NCBI GenBank assembly: GCA_947846985.1
Contig: CANTUZ010000001.1
Location: 112,113,757-112,177,756 of the forward strand
Length of the DNA: 64,000 nt
Source: Fratercula arctica
Lineage: Eukaryota > Chordata > Aves > Charadriiformes > Alcidae
Reading direction: 5' to 3'
In this document: piece by piece, positions 49,344 through 60,887 of the stretch
Numbering within the stretch: the first letter of the stretch is position 1
Layout of the letters: every line of letters starts with the position of its first letter
Translations under genes and position numbers: made by a program
The notes under the pieces: generated by a model
What the model saw: the letters and a program-made list of their open reading frames with translations, nothing else
Told to the model about the DNA's origin: nothing
Database searches by the model: none

Positions 49344-52300
49344 TTTTGCCCAGGGACACAGCTTAACAAATTTCTCTTTATATGCAACACTTTGCACACC
49401 GATGCAGAATTTTTATGTACAGAACAGCCAGACTACTGAGTAAATACACATTACGAAATTATTTAACAGACTTACCTTTCAGAATGAAGCAACTCTTAAG
49501 AAAAGGTACTCTTCTCATGCATGGATTTTTAAAACTTGTGGGTTTTATTTGGTATGTCCAATACCTTGACTAAAGCACAGTATGTGAGAGGACAGAATGT
49601 CTATTCTGCAAGCTAAATGTACAAATATGATTTCTTAAAAGGAAAATATTAAAAAAAAAAATATCCTAAAAAACCCCATACAGGTGAAGTTGCTTTGGAA
49701 GCAAATAGAATACTTCTTAAATTTATGTATCTGGTATTCAGGCTTCTGTCCAAAACTCAAGTATATATTAAAATACAGGTAAGTAGTTGGAGTTATACAT
49801 GTTGTATCTCCTATTTTCACATCTCTTTTTTCTTTTCAGACTAAACAAACAATCAAACTGTGCTGGATTTCAACTTAATCTTTTCCTATTTTTGAAGCTT
49901 TGACAAAACAACAGCCTTATGTTCTTAGGACTCAATTCTGCAGTGTTTTCACAAGTGAGAAACTCAGCTTATTTGAGGAATATTTTTTGATTCACTGAGC
50001 TCACACACACACAGTGGCTATGTGGATGTTTACAGAGTCTGGTTCCCTAACCAATGCGTTTTTTATTTTTTTTTCCTTCGAAAGCGAATTTCTTTACCTT
50101 TTCATATTTACATTCCCAGCACACATTTACCCTGAAAGCTTAGACACGAACTGTCAAACTTCATTACTGAACATGTTGATGCAACTCTGGGCACAGTGCT
50201 TAGAGTTTTCCCTGAATCACGAATGCCTAATTTATGTCTCTATTCCTGATCTCTCAAGGCCTTGTAGCATAATCTCCAGTAAAAGGATGAAGACAGCACC
50301 TTCAATAAATTCCAGGTAATCCAGGGGACTGAAGCAACCACACTGAACCTTCTCACCAACAGGCAAACCTCTGTATGTGCCCTGCCCTTGCTCTAGCAGC
50401 TGGGTAGTGGCTCTGGGGAAGAAGAGCTGATGATCAGATTTTAGATCTTGGTATGCAGATGTCTACGCTGGATGTATTGCATTCATAATTCCCTTTGGAG
50501 GCTAGCTGACCATAAAATAAAACAAAAAATCTCAGAGGAAAAAAAACCAACACAAACCAACAAACACCCACAAAAACAAGGCAGAGCTGATGTTAAGGAA
50601 GAATTACTATTCCCCCCCATCAAGCACTGTAGATAGTCTCTACCAGAGCAAACAGACAAAGGCTGAGAACTGCTAAAATACTAGCAAGCAGAACACAATT
50701 CTCACAGGACACAGTTGTCTTCCTAATTTCTCCTGTTGCATTCATAGAACTTGAATTCTCTAGCCAATTCTGTGGTGGTAGGGTTGTTTTGTTGTACTAA
50801 CTTTTTTTTTCCCCTTCCATTTATAACAACTCGATTTTGCCAACAGACCTGAACTTACCCAACAAATCTGACTCAGAATTTTTATTTGTCTTAAGATAAC
50901 TACAAAAAGTATTCTGGGTACAGCAATCCTCCAGCCCTCCCACAATTTATAAGAAAAAAACATAACAGATGCAAACTTTATTGAATGAGTAAAAAAAAAA
51001 AAAAACATTTAAATCACTTTCATCTTATATTTTATGATACAGCGGTGAATCACACTCTTTTTCCATTTGTGAAGAGGGTAGAACAGATGTTGAAGGCTAA
51101 GTTTAAAATGATGCATCCATTAAAATAAGCTACACTGCCCAGAGATTGTTCACAAAATGACAGGATTTGTTTGCTTTATAGGATTTTTGCTTTAATGAAA
51201 TACTCTACTTTGGAAGGAGGCTGAACTTCAGAATACGTTTGTTATACCATGGGATTCACAATAGCAAAATTTTGCAGTAATTTTAAAGATAATTTATGCA
51301 TTTTCTGTGTTTGCGTGTGCATGTGTGAGTGTTTGTATGCATACATACTTTCTTGGAAAGGTTTATGCTTGGAAATTTAGAGAGGTGAAGCACTGGTTAA
51401 AATGATATATGACTGCAAAAACTATTCCTGTTCCTGGCTGGTTTATTTTGTGCACCTGCTGTTTGGAAAAAATGTCTTTTTTTTTTTTTTTCTTTCTTTC
51501 AGTAATAGGATTATAGTACCTAGCAGGCTTGCAAAAATCTGTCCAACCCTCTCCCCTTACTCTGCCTATGTTAACGTCATCCTAGCCCCAAAACACATAC
51601 TCTATTTCAGATCTTGACAGATAATTATTAAAGCAAGAAGATGCTACAACACACTACTACACAGGAGCCAGAAGATTTAAACAAACAACTACTGAAAACA
51701 GATTTTATTTTTTCCCCTCCCCTTTTTGGCAGGATTCTTTTAAGTCTTGCAACAAAAATAATGTGTTGCACGACACCTGAGACCCTAGTTAGCATTAACA
51801 ACTGGTTTATTCTCTAATTGTAAGCTGTCTTACTCAGTTAGGATGAAACCCACTCGACATAATGACTCTTAGGGCCCCCTTAAATTTTTAAACTCCTGAG
51901 CTGGAAGTATATTGATACACAATTCCTGTATGTGAAGGATAAGGACAAAGTCAAAGGCTTATTAAGTGTAAGATAAACCTTTAAGGCAAAGCAGTTGCAT
52001 CCAATCTTTGTTAGCAATAGTACAGAAAATCCTTATAGAAGGAACAAAAGAAACACCTAATGTTCCAGCTTTGAGGCTGGAAGCAGGGGCTGTTTCAGCT
52101 TCAAGGAAATACTCATTGTTCCCTTAAGCTAGAAAATATTCACCTGGAGGTTCCTAAGAGATTTTTGCTCTTTAGGTATATTTTCTATTACCTCAAACTA
52201 CCAAAAAAAATGGATTAAGAAATAGTCAGTGCCTAGTGGTTTGACAAAAAGTAATTATTAAAATGTCATGATTTATATAAAAATCATTATATGTGTAAAC

Positions 52301-53032
52301 AGAGTTCTGAACCAACTGGGAATTTAACTGTTGCTAGAAGCTGTTGGAAGAAACTTTATTTTTCAGGCTTAGAATCTGAATTACAGATTTTTTTTTTTTT
52401 TTTTTAATGTAGTTCTTTCTGATGTAATTGAGAAGTTGCTCAGATTGTGAGCACAAATCTAGGAGAACAAATATGGCATATACATATAGAATGTAGCCCT
52501 TCAAGATAAATCTTGCTCAAATCTTTTTGTCTAAATGCTGAGAGCAAATATACCTTTCTGAAAAATATTTGTGGTTATACTACATTTCAGAAAAAGTGTA
52601 TTGTACACCTTAGGAAATCAAGTAGATAACATCAATCCTATTCTTTCCTTCTAACATAGTTTTTAATGTGAAAAATGCTATGTTTGTGTAAATTAACATG
52701 CATAAAATGCAGAGGGAAATTCCATATTTTGAAGAACTAATACAATACAAAGCTAATACAAAAGTCTGTTACCAGATCCTGGGCAGAGGAGTGCTTTTAA
52801 ATAAGCATGTGATTAAAAAAAAAAAAATCCTTAAATAACCGGATTTCATAAGTACGCTGCCAATAACTTTACAACCATCTTGTTAAAGATTAACCCTACC
52901 ATCTAGGCACTGCATCTTTAAGCGAATGAATAATCTCCATTGCTACATGATTTGCACATAAAGAAACTAAACTGATAAAATACGTAAGTTAAAACAGGTC
53001 AAGTAATCTCCAATTTCACTGTTGACTAGTAT

Positions 53033-53050
53033 ATTTTCACATGTGAAAAT
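53033..53050. repeat. Perfect 18-bp palindrome
   Basis: ATTTTCACATGTGAAAAT equals its own reverse complement, with no spacer. The core CACATGTG contains an E-box (CATG-centred CANNTG). It may be a chance event in A+T-rich DNA or a dimer-binding site. Confidence 0.85.
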
Positions 53051-53747
53051 GACAGGATGTTTTCTCGTTAGTTGTAATACGTAACTACATATATTTCCAT
53101 GGTTTCTTCCCCACTTTTCCCCTTGAGGGTGAGTTCAGCTTTTTCCAAACAGAGCTAATAGTAAAAAAATATTCATATCTGCATAAGTAAGAACAGAGTA
53201 TGCACACCCAATCATCTGGACAATGCTAGAAAGATTATTCAGTCACTTAAGTGAATTAACCAAAGTTGTGCTCCAAATAGCACTTTGCCTTGATAGAAAG
53301 TGGAGAAAACCAAAACACCAAAATAAATAACACCAAATTAATTAAATCCAAAGCAAGTCAAAACAGCCATCTAAGAGGTAGCAGAAGGCAAACCGCTCGC
53401 GCCCTGTCAGATTTTGCTTTCGATTCCGCTGCCTGGGATGAAACACAAACTATGAGCAGAAAATTCAGACCTGTAAAGTTTTGTTTACAGAATTATTTGC
53501 AAAAGAAAGAGGATAAGCTTGTGTATAGGTCTCTGCAGAGGACAATACTGTATGCAATACCTCTGAAAATTTACTGTGTAATTTAGCAAGAATTTCCATT
53601 TATTGCACATCTACTGTGAGGAGATGTGAGACGTTCTGCGTAGAGGTCGTGGACTATGCTTTGCTGTGCGTTTCCTTCAAACCATTACCACACACGGTAT
53701 CTACGCATTTTATTATATGGATGCACTCAAGTTAGTCAGTCTCTTTC

Positions 53748-53752
53748 CCAGA
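53748..53752. repeat. Left target-site duplication of the solo LTR
   Basis: CCAGA immediately left of the LTR, identical to CCAGA at 54,334-54,338 immediately right of it. A 5-bp duplication is made by the integrase of several retrovirus classes, including the ERVL group. Confidence 0.85.
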
Positions 53753-53901
53753 TGCCGTGGTTTAACCCCAGCTGGCAGCTAGGACCACACAGCCGCTCAC
53801 ATAGTTCTCCCCCTTCTCCCCCAGAAGGGCAGGGAGAAGAGGCAGAAAAGGAGGGGAAAGGAATGGGGGGAAAAAACCCTCATGGGTTGAGATAAAGACA
53901 G

Positions 53902-53907
53902 TTTAAT
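53902..53907 (-). terminator. ATTAAA polyadenylation signal of the solo LTR
   Basis: TTTAAT on the plus strand reads ATTAAA on the LTR's coding strand, within TTCTATTAAACTGTCTTTAT. This is the conserved R-region signal of this LTR family. Confidence 0.6.
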
Positions 53908-54001
53908 AGAACAATAACAGAAAAGGAAATAATATTATCATATTTATAACAAAAATAGTAAAAGAATACATGAGATAAAGTAATACAACACAAGACACTC
54001 T

Positions 54002-54047
54002 CATCGCCCGGTGAACTAGTTGCCCATCGCCCGGTGAACTAGTTGCC
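54002..54047 (-). repeat. 23-bp perfect tandem duplication inside the solo LTR
   Basis: The unit beginning CATCGCCCGGTGAACTAG occurs twice, at 54,002-54,024 and 54,025-54,047, with no mismatch. It lies between the promoter-like segment and the A+T-rich stretch, close to the probable transcription start or R region of the LTR. It contains CpG and the palindrome ACTAGT. Confidence 0.95.
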
Positions 54048-54088
54048 CAGCCCGTCCTAAGCAGCGATCACGGATTCCCGCCCCTCAG

Positions 54089-54120
54089 CCAATCCACATT
54101 TATGTGCCAAGCATGACGTC
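54089..54120 (-). promoter_or_regulatory. Probable U3 promoter of the solo LTR
   Basis: On the LTR's coding strand the order is GACGTCA (54,114-54,120, a CRE-like site), then CATAAATG (about 54,097-54,104, TATA-like), then GATTGG (CCAAT box in reverse, about 54,089-54,094). In this family a CRE-like site just ahead of a TATA box is usual. Activity today cannot be judged. Confidence 0.45.
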
Positions 54121-54333
54121 TACGGTACGGACTATTCTGTTGGCCATTCTATTGTTCTGTCTATGCTCCTTTTCTCAGCTTCCATAGGAAACTGGAAAAA
54201 AGTCCTTGAATAATATAAATGTTGCCTAGCACAACTAAAACAATATGCATTATTGACATTCCTTTCTTACCAAATCTGAAACATAGCAGCCACTAGGAAA
54301 AAAATTAACTTTATCCCAGTTGAACCCAGGACA

Positions 54334-54338
54334 CCAGA
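54334..54338. repeat. Right target-site duplication of the solo LTR
   Basis: CCAGA, the partner of the copy at 53,748-53,752. The identity of the pair fixes both ends of the element. Confidence 0.85.
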
Positions 54339-56405
54339 AAAATTCTCCGAACTCTGGCATGAATTCTGGGCAGTTGAGGAGATGCGCATATAAAGCATAG
54401 CACTGAATAAGCATTTCAGTTTTTATTCTACAACGTACCGTAAGAAAGGTTTGCTTGTTTTTTGTTTTTTGGTTGTCTTTTTAAACAGATAGCACGACAG
54501 CCAGTTGTTTCACAGAAAGGAAGTTTGTTTCCCACTGGCACTAATAATACTCCTTCCCATCAGGGGCTTGAGTCATAATGATTACTCACCTCTCACCTAG
54601 CCATTAAATCGGGTCCTCCCTCACATTCTGTTCCTGTTTTGGTGACAGGGATTTAAGCTGCATCAAGGCAGAGGTACAGGGCAACAGTACAGGAAGTTTA
54701 CTCAGCTGCTTACTAAAGCGAAAATTAACACACATTTAGTGCTCCTTTCTGCATAGGTAAGTAATGGCAGAAATCAGCCTTTAATTGGTTATGCTCAGTA
54801 TAAAAGGCACGGAAATAGTAGTGGTGTCCTGCAGGCATAACATTCAAACGACATTTTGTCATTTTGGTAGACTCCATTATAATCAATCCCAGTAATTAAC
54901 TAACAAAAAGCTAGGAATCCCCTACACTTTACAACATCTGTAAGCTAAACTTACTGCTCCACTTCCCCAAGAAATCCCTGTTCTCCCCTATTTTTACATT
55001 CCTAGATCTTCATAGTTCTCTGATCTGCAACCACAAGGAGGAGACTATTACCCCAAAAAGATGTTCACAGAAATTAATGTTCCTCCCGTCCTCACTGCTA
55101 CAATTAGCAGTGAACTAACAAAAACATCATTGATCTTCCTTCCTGAGCAGGACATGTGTGTTCTTTTTGAAGTATCATGTGATCATCTTTTTCCCAAACA
55201 AAATCATTTTACTGTTCCTATTTCTGGGATATGAACAACGCAATTAAAAAAAAAAAAAAAGAAAAAAAAAGAAAACAAAAAACATTAATCGCAGATTCTG
55301 GCATTCAATTATCTGTCAACGGAACATTCCTTGGCTTGCTGGAATGCAGAAAGAACTGTACAGTTGTGAAAAATAAGCATTTTGTCTCCTTTTTTTCAGA
55401 TAAGGAAAAGTTACTTGATGCAGGTCACAAATGAGACGTTTCTATAGCAGGAAGAGAACCCAAAATACTTAGTTTCCAGACTCATACTCTGACTACTTCA
55501 CTATGCTTCCATAGCTTTAAAAAAAAAACAATAGCGCATCAGCAGCCATTGCCCAGCCAATTTTGTTTAAATCACTGCTGCTCAGTTGGTGATCTAATCA
55601 GGACGGCAGTCAGGCCTGCTCTGCTCATGACTCCTGCAGCGCTCATCTCAACAGGAGTTGCAGCATAATGCACGTTTATAATGGATGGTTGAATCAAAAA
55701 TAAAGGTAAGCTATTTGTTTGAAATGTTCATCTTATTTATTTTACGTTCATATACTTGCACGGGAGGCCTCTTAAGTGGTTGTTTGAGATCCAAGTCAGA
55801 GAGGTGTACAATAGGCAAAGCCAACAAATACTCTTACTGATTATCATGAGCGTGTGTCTTAGCATTTCCTTACAATGAGAAATTCAGAAAGCAAACCTGA
55901 AAAAGCTCTGTTTACCCAAGCATCCTCAAAGGGAAACAATAATGCTTAAAACAGAAGCATTCCTCGTGCTATATGAAAACAATTTGATAGCATAATAGTA
56001 ACAAAAAATCTTCCATTTTTCAAGTGTATAGAATTCAAAATCTGTTTGATGGCTGTACATCAGTTAACTATTTTCAAATATATGCATACAAAAATCAATG
56101 TTGTGCAAAACCAACTGCCACGTCCTATGATTAAAACCTACATCCTACGAACTACAGCTATTTCCCAATGAACAAATGAAGACTTACACGATGCCCATCT
56201 GTTGTAGCGATGTTGGATAAGTGTAACTGGCCAGCCCCAAAGCTCTCTTCTCAATGACAGTTTCTATTGAGAAGTGTCCATATGCAATTTCCTTAAAGAA
56301 TATGAGCCTCTGGCTAACTGGTTTGACTGCAGTCCTAGCTTTGGTGACCACAAATATTGTAACAGTAAACAGAAACTACTTAAAAATACTGATTCTTTTA
56401 ACATG

Positions 56406-56421
56406 GTGTACGTACGTACAC
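56406..56421. repeat. Perfect 16-bp palindrome
   Basis: GTGTACGTACGTACAC is its own reverse complement. It is followed by ACAGACACACATACGTATAC, so CGTA/TACG steps recur over about 35 bases. Alternating purine-pyrimidine order makes it both palindromic and Z-prone. Confidence 0.85.
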
Positions 56422-58099
56422 ACAGACACACATACGTATACAAAAGGAGCCCTCAAAGGATTTGTCCTCAAATGTTTGGGCAACTCATGGTTATTTGCAT
56501 GTCATCAAATGCTCATACTGATCATTGATTAGATACAGGAAAAGGACTTCTAGCTATTGAGTAAATAATCTCACTAACAATTTCTGGAGCTAAATACAGT
56601 CACAAAGTGGTGATTTCATACAAATCTATATTCCTTGAGTATGTCCATAATATAGCTTCAGTGAGTTAGATTTGATGGCTTATATTCACTGAGGTGTTTA
56701 TTTTTTTGATCTCTTGGGGACTACAGTGCAACTACCACTTCCTTTCCGGTGACTTCTCTCCAAGGGTAAATGATTTTGAGAGCTTGTCTTTCTGGGAAGG
56801 AGAGTTTGCAGCATAGCAGTAGGCAACAGAAAGCTGTAGTCAGTCAAAACTATATTAACAAGAGTGTCCACATGGACAATTACTATGGAATTAATAGTGT
56901 GTTGTAAATTCACAGACCTACTGTACACTAACACCCTTGCTCCCTTATAGACAAGCTCTTCACCCTTTCTTGATGAGCACAGTCCTAATTTTCAATGGAA
57001 AGGAACAGGTATACACAGAATAAAGAGGCTTTAGGGATGGAAGCCTGAGCAAAGTACACATACCAAATGAAGGAAGGGTTTTAAGTCAGCCTGTTCAGAC
57101 TGACTGGAGTTGGTTTATGCTTTAATGAGAGCTAGCTGGGAACTGGCTGCTTCTTTTTCATGGTTAATTCTACTACAAATATATTGAGATTCTCAATTCT
57201 GGTCAAACATTGAGTTTCAGCATAATACTAAATCAATATTCTCAGAAACAAAAATACAGTTGTCACCAATAAAGCATTATTGATTTAATAAGGGAAAATG
57301 TTTCATTTCAATTCAAATTTTTATGTTATTTTAATACACCAGACCTCTGAAATGAAAATCGGAAAGTTCCTTTTTGATAACGTAAAAATGTTATTTGAAA
57401 AGGAAAAATCAATAGAATGTTTTTTCTCCGATCCTTTAATTTCAATGAATTCAACATTTTCTGTCAGAAAAAATGTTTTATCAGAAAATGCTTGGTTAGC
57501 TCTTACTTTAGTCCCAAAAGATGTCTAGAAAGCCAGCTTCACCTGCCCTCGTGCATCACAATTCACGAACACACTACCCACTGACACACAACCTCAGACT
57601 ACCAGTGCAATGGACCAAAAGCCACAAACACCTGACAGAGCAGCGTTAACAGCAGAAAATTGGCTGCATGAACATCATCACAAGACAGACTGCTGCAAGG
57701 GCTGCATCACCCAGGCTTCGCATCCCCCACTACACCAGCCTAGCAGCAGTAAAGGAGAAAACAGATATGACTGCATCAGGCACCTCCACATCAGAGCAAC
57801 ATGTAAAAGCACTTGTCTGCATCAAGACAGGGCACGACATCCACTGACCCATTTGCTATTCCACAACTACTGAGTGCCATATGACCCATGACTTTGTCTG
57901 CAAATTGTGCACCTCCGTGTCTGTACGCCACCCCCTCAAATGTACTTGCATGGTAATTCCAAACAATTTATTCTTTGCCTATAATAAGTAGTAATAAATA
58001 ATAATAATAATGATTTCCTAGTGGAAAAGGTACGGAGTATTTCTGGAGGGAGAAAAGGCACCTACTAAAGTTACAAAAAAGGGTTGGTTTAGCTTTGTT

Positions 58100-58134
58100 A
58101 AAAAGGGAAAAAAGAAAAAGAAGAAAGAAAAAAG
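58100..58134 (+). repeat. 35-base polypurine run
   Basis: Only A and G from 58,100 to 58,134, in AAAGAAAAAGAAG-type order. Triplex-capable tracts of this kind are common low-complexity DNA. Confidence 0.85.
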
Positions 58135-60239
58135 TAAAAAACATTCTACAGATTTAGAAAAGGGAGTACAGCTCTGGAAGAGGCTCAGGTCAAAATTTTA
58201 TCTTCGAAAAAGAAGTGATTTTGCTAGCATTAACAACTGGCAGAAGAATTGTATTTGAAGGAATGATTTGTTCTTTCTGGGAAGCAAAAATAAAATCAGC
58301 AGCTCAGTGGAATCATTGATATTTTGAATTTCATGCAATATAGCAATTCCTTCTGTGATTACTTAGGCATTAATAAATTTGTTCTTTTATAGGCTATTTC
58401 TAAATAATGCGTTAATGTACAGCATGTCCAGGAGAAAATGAGACGTTATTACTCACACAGAGTATCCTTCTTAGGATATACACTGTAGTAACTGGATCAG
58501 AATTTTCTTCAAGCTATCAACATAAAAAGACATTCGAATCAATGATAGCTTTTTTACGTCGTAGCAGACGTAAATCTAGCCTAGTGAAATTCTAACCTTT
58601 CACCATTAAGGGTAATTGGCTTGAACAGAAAATGCAAATGCTTTCTCAGCTTCTTTGTCTCTATATTGTTTTATAATAGAATAAATTATAATTGTAGTAA
58701 TTTAATGAAAGATAACTACTGCAAATATATAACTAAAAAGAAAACCAACAACAAAACAAAACACCAAAACCACAATGTTGTGCTTGTGCCAAATAAGATT
58801 TATAAATAATCAAAGATTTTGATCATGAGCATACCTTATGAAACATCATGCTAACTGCAGCCAAGTCTACCTAAAGGAATTGAAGGGCTGTTACAATAGC
58901 TTGTATATGATGTGACAACGCCAAAGAAAACTGGAGGATCCTTGTAATTAAATGTTCTGTTTCCAAACACTTAAGAAATACCATTAACTCATAATTCAAA
59001 TGTACCGTCTTGAGCCCAAGACACATAAAATTCATGCAAGCATATAGAAGACTAAAACACAAATCAAACTTCATAAATATACCACCGATTTACCTTTCTT
59101 AAGGGAAAAATAATTTTCCATTCAGCTTGATGACTGATTTGCTGATATTAACAAACTCAGATTTGCTCACATTTGATTAATTCTTACTAAACATTCGTGT
59201 TTTGTTAAATTTAGAAATCTCTTAAAATGAACAACATATGCTAAATGTAGAAGATTTGTAAGAACTTGCTCAGTTCAACGTTGCCAAGATTTCTTCTCTC
59301 CTTTTTGAACCTTCAGGAGATTCAAACCTACTGGTCTCTTTTTAAAAAATCTTCCTGTTCTGTAACTTTTCTATGCCCATCTTTCCCACACATTTTTACA
59401 GTGGCATCCAGACAAAGATCATTAATGTATTCTGTCCTATACTCAAACTCTAATGACTGTATGGCACGCGCTGACACAGTTTCTAAAGTCCTACTGATGC
59501 TATTCACATTTGCTTCTCTTTGGCAGTGCTAGTTTAATAAGCTTACTCTTGTTCGCCAGAATTACCATGCACAGAAAGCATGGACAATCTAACAATTTAC
59601 CTTCAGTCAACTAGGGTTCTCATACCTAGGTAAATTTTGCTCAACGTGAACTGTGCTTCACTAAACTCACTTCTACATGAAGTGATTTGTCTGAGGTGAT
59701 TGAGTTTCCTGAACATCACCCACTCAAGTCAAAAAATTCAGCTCCCAAAATAGTCTGGTTTAATTCAGGATTTTTTTTTTTTTTTTCCAAAGTGCAGACT
59801 ATTATAATTAAGTTGTAATTTGTGAAGTGCTATAAGTTAAAGCATCTATATTTTAAAGTTCTCCATCTCCCTTTCTTTTGCCCACAAGACTTATATGACA
59901 GCCACATATGTCTGTGCACGTAATCGGAGTTACACAAGGTTTCCAAGTATTTTCAGATGGATATTATAAATACATTCAGCTATGAGCAGGTATATGCTCT
60001 GAGGCAGGGAGGCAGGTGGAAGCCATGACAGCTCAACTGGACTGAGCAAATGAACTCTGTAATTTAACAGAAATAAAACCGAAGAATGAATCAGCAGCAT
60101 CAGTCTTATGCCGAGAATCATCACATGTGGTATTCTGCTAGCGAGCAGAAGTGAAAAGCAGCTTTTCAACTCCGTAAGAAAGAGTGACAGAAATGCAATC
60201 AACACCTAGAAAATAAACATTAGAGGTGAAAGTTCCTGC

Positions 60240-60434
60240 TTCTGCCAGCGCCAACTGACATTTCCTTGATATGAAGAGATAGCTGGAAAGACGAGAGAAG
60301 CCACGCAGCAGCAAGCTCAGCAGAGGCTAATCCCACTGCCGCTTAGGCAGCTTCCCAGGCAGGCTTGGGCAGGCACACCGCGCTCTGCAGTGCCACAGTT
60401 CTACTTTTATCAGTATCCAGGCAAGTTAGATGGG
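60240..60434 (+). other. G+C-richer patch with a good splice donor (possible first exon)
   Basis: Against the A+T-rich surroundings, 60,240-60,400 has more G+C and several CpG steps (GCGCC, GACGAG, CACGC, CCGCT, CCGCGC). It ends near 60,432 at AGATGGGTAAGTG, a strong match to a 5' splice donor. No long open frame or clear TATA element accompanies it. If real, it would be a non-coding first exon on the plus strand. A chance composition peak is at least as likely. Confidence 0.18.
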
Positions 60435-60871
60435 TAAGTGCAAGGAGGTCTACTTACAAGCATAACTGTAGTGCAGACGTAACTTCATTATCTCTCAGAA
60501 TTTAGAAGTCAGTCTAGTCCATTCTCGGTAGTAGTGGAGCAGAGAAAGGGGAGCTCGAGCATAAGCTGAAACGTTGCCATTACTAGTCAGGTGCAAAGTA
60601 AACACTGGGGAAAATGCACATAGTATGCTGCAAGAGAGGATACCCTCTAAAAGCAGTTCCCTAACATGCAGTACTTAGCACAAGTTGATTTCAAAGCCTG
60701 TCTTGGACCACTCATAACAAATATTCTAACCATGTTGTGAAGTATTAAAAATGTACATCATTGAAGAACAAGGTTATTAATGAGCTTAAATGCTTTTTCC
60801 TAAATTACCTTGAATTAATCTATGGATAATTGTCTGAAGCTATTTACAGTAAAAATAACAGCCAAGGCTGT

Positions 60872-60887
60872 TATATATATATATATA
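60872..60887. repeat. (TA)8 microsatellite
   Basis: Eight TA units within AAGGCTGTTATATATATATA. Simple repeat. Confidence 0.9.

Larger units (their letters stand above)
43471..53747. other. 10-kb non-coding stretch, no gene recognised
   Basis: Only short frames without family features. Low-complexity items are G-rich runs at 45,410-45,434 and 48,638-48,661, an A/C-rich tract at 45,490-45,575, T runs at about 45,911-45,918 and 52,388-52,405, a 28-base T run at 49,312-49,339, and an A/C-rich tract at 50,537-50,580. An 18-bp palindrome lies at 53,033-53,050. No LINE or LTR was recognised before 53,753. Confidence 0.62.
53753..54333 (-). mobile_element. Solo LTR of an avian ERVL-type endogenous retrovirus
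   Basis: Read on the minus strand, the element begins TGTCCTGGGTTCAACTGGGA (54,333 downward) and ends in GGGGTTAAACCACGGCA (53,753). These are the hallmark termini of a common avian LTR family that I associate with ERVL-like retroviruses. Its 581 bp are bounded by TG...CA and by identical 5-bp duplications (CCAGA) on both sides, so both borders are exact. Inside are a CRE-like and TATA-like promoter region near 54,089-54,120 and an ATTAAA signal followed by a TCTTTATCTCAACCCATGAG block near 53,880-53,907. An A+T-rich stretch separates them. No gag, pol or env lies beside it. The intact duplication with no internal region indicates recombination between the two LTRs of a former provirus. A 23-bp tandem duplication is present at 54,002-54,047. 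Confidence 0.93.
54339..60239. other. Non-coding, nothing recognised
   Basis: A+T-rich DNA. It holds a G/T-rich tract at 54,450-54,485, an A-run pair at 55,246-55,270, a 16-bp palindrome at 56,406-56,421 and an (AAT)n stretch at about 57,990-58,013. A 35-base polypurine run lies at 58,100-58,134, an A/C-rich tract at 58,740-58,775, and a T run at 59,771-59,786. The block 57,540-57,960 is unusually C- and A-rich and holds an 87-codon plus-strand frame without recognised features. No exon, RNA gene or mobile element was identified. Confidence 0.6.

Noticed and set aside
50014..50319. A 101-codon plus-strand open frame with a hydrophobic, membrane-like start
   Set aside because: The hydrophobic part comes from a T-rich stretch (TTTTTTATTTTTTTTTCC). 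No family similarity or splice context supports it.
53656..53895. A 79-codon plus-strand open frame
   Set aside because: Most of it lies inside the antisense strand of the solo LTR starting at 53,753, so it is a shadow of that element.
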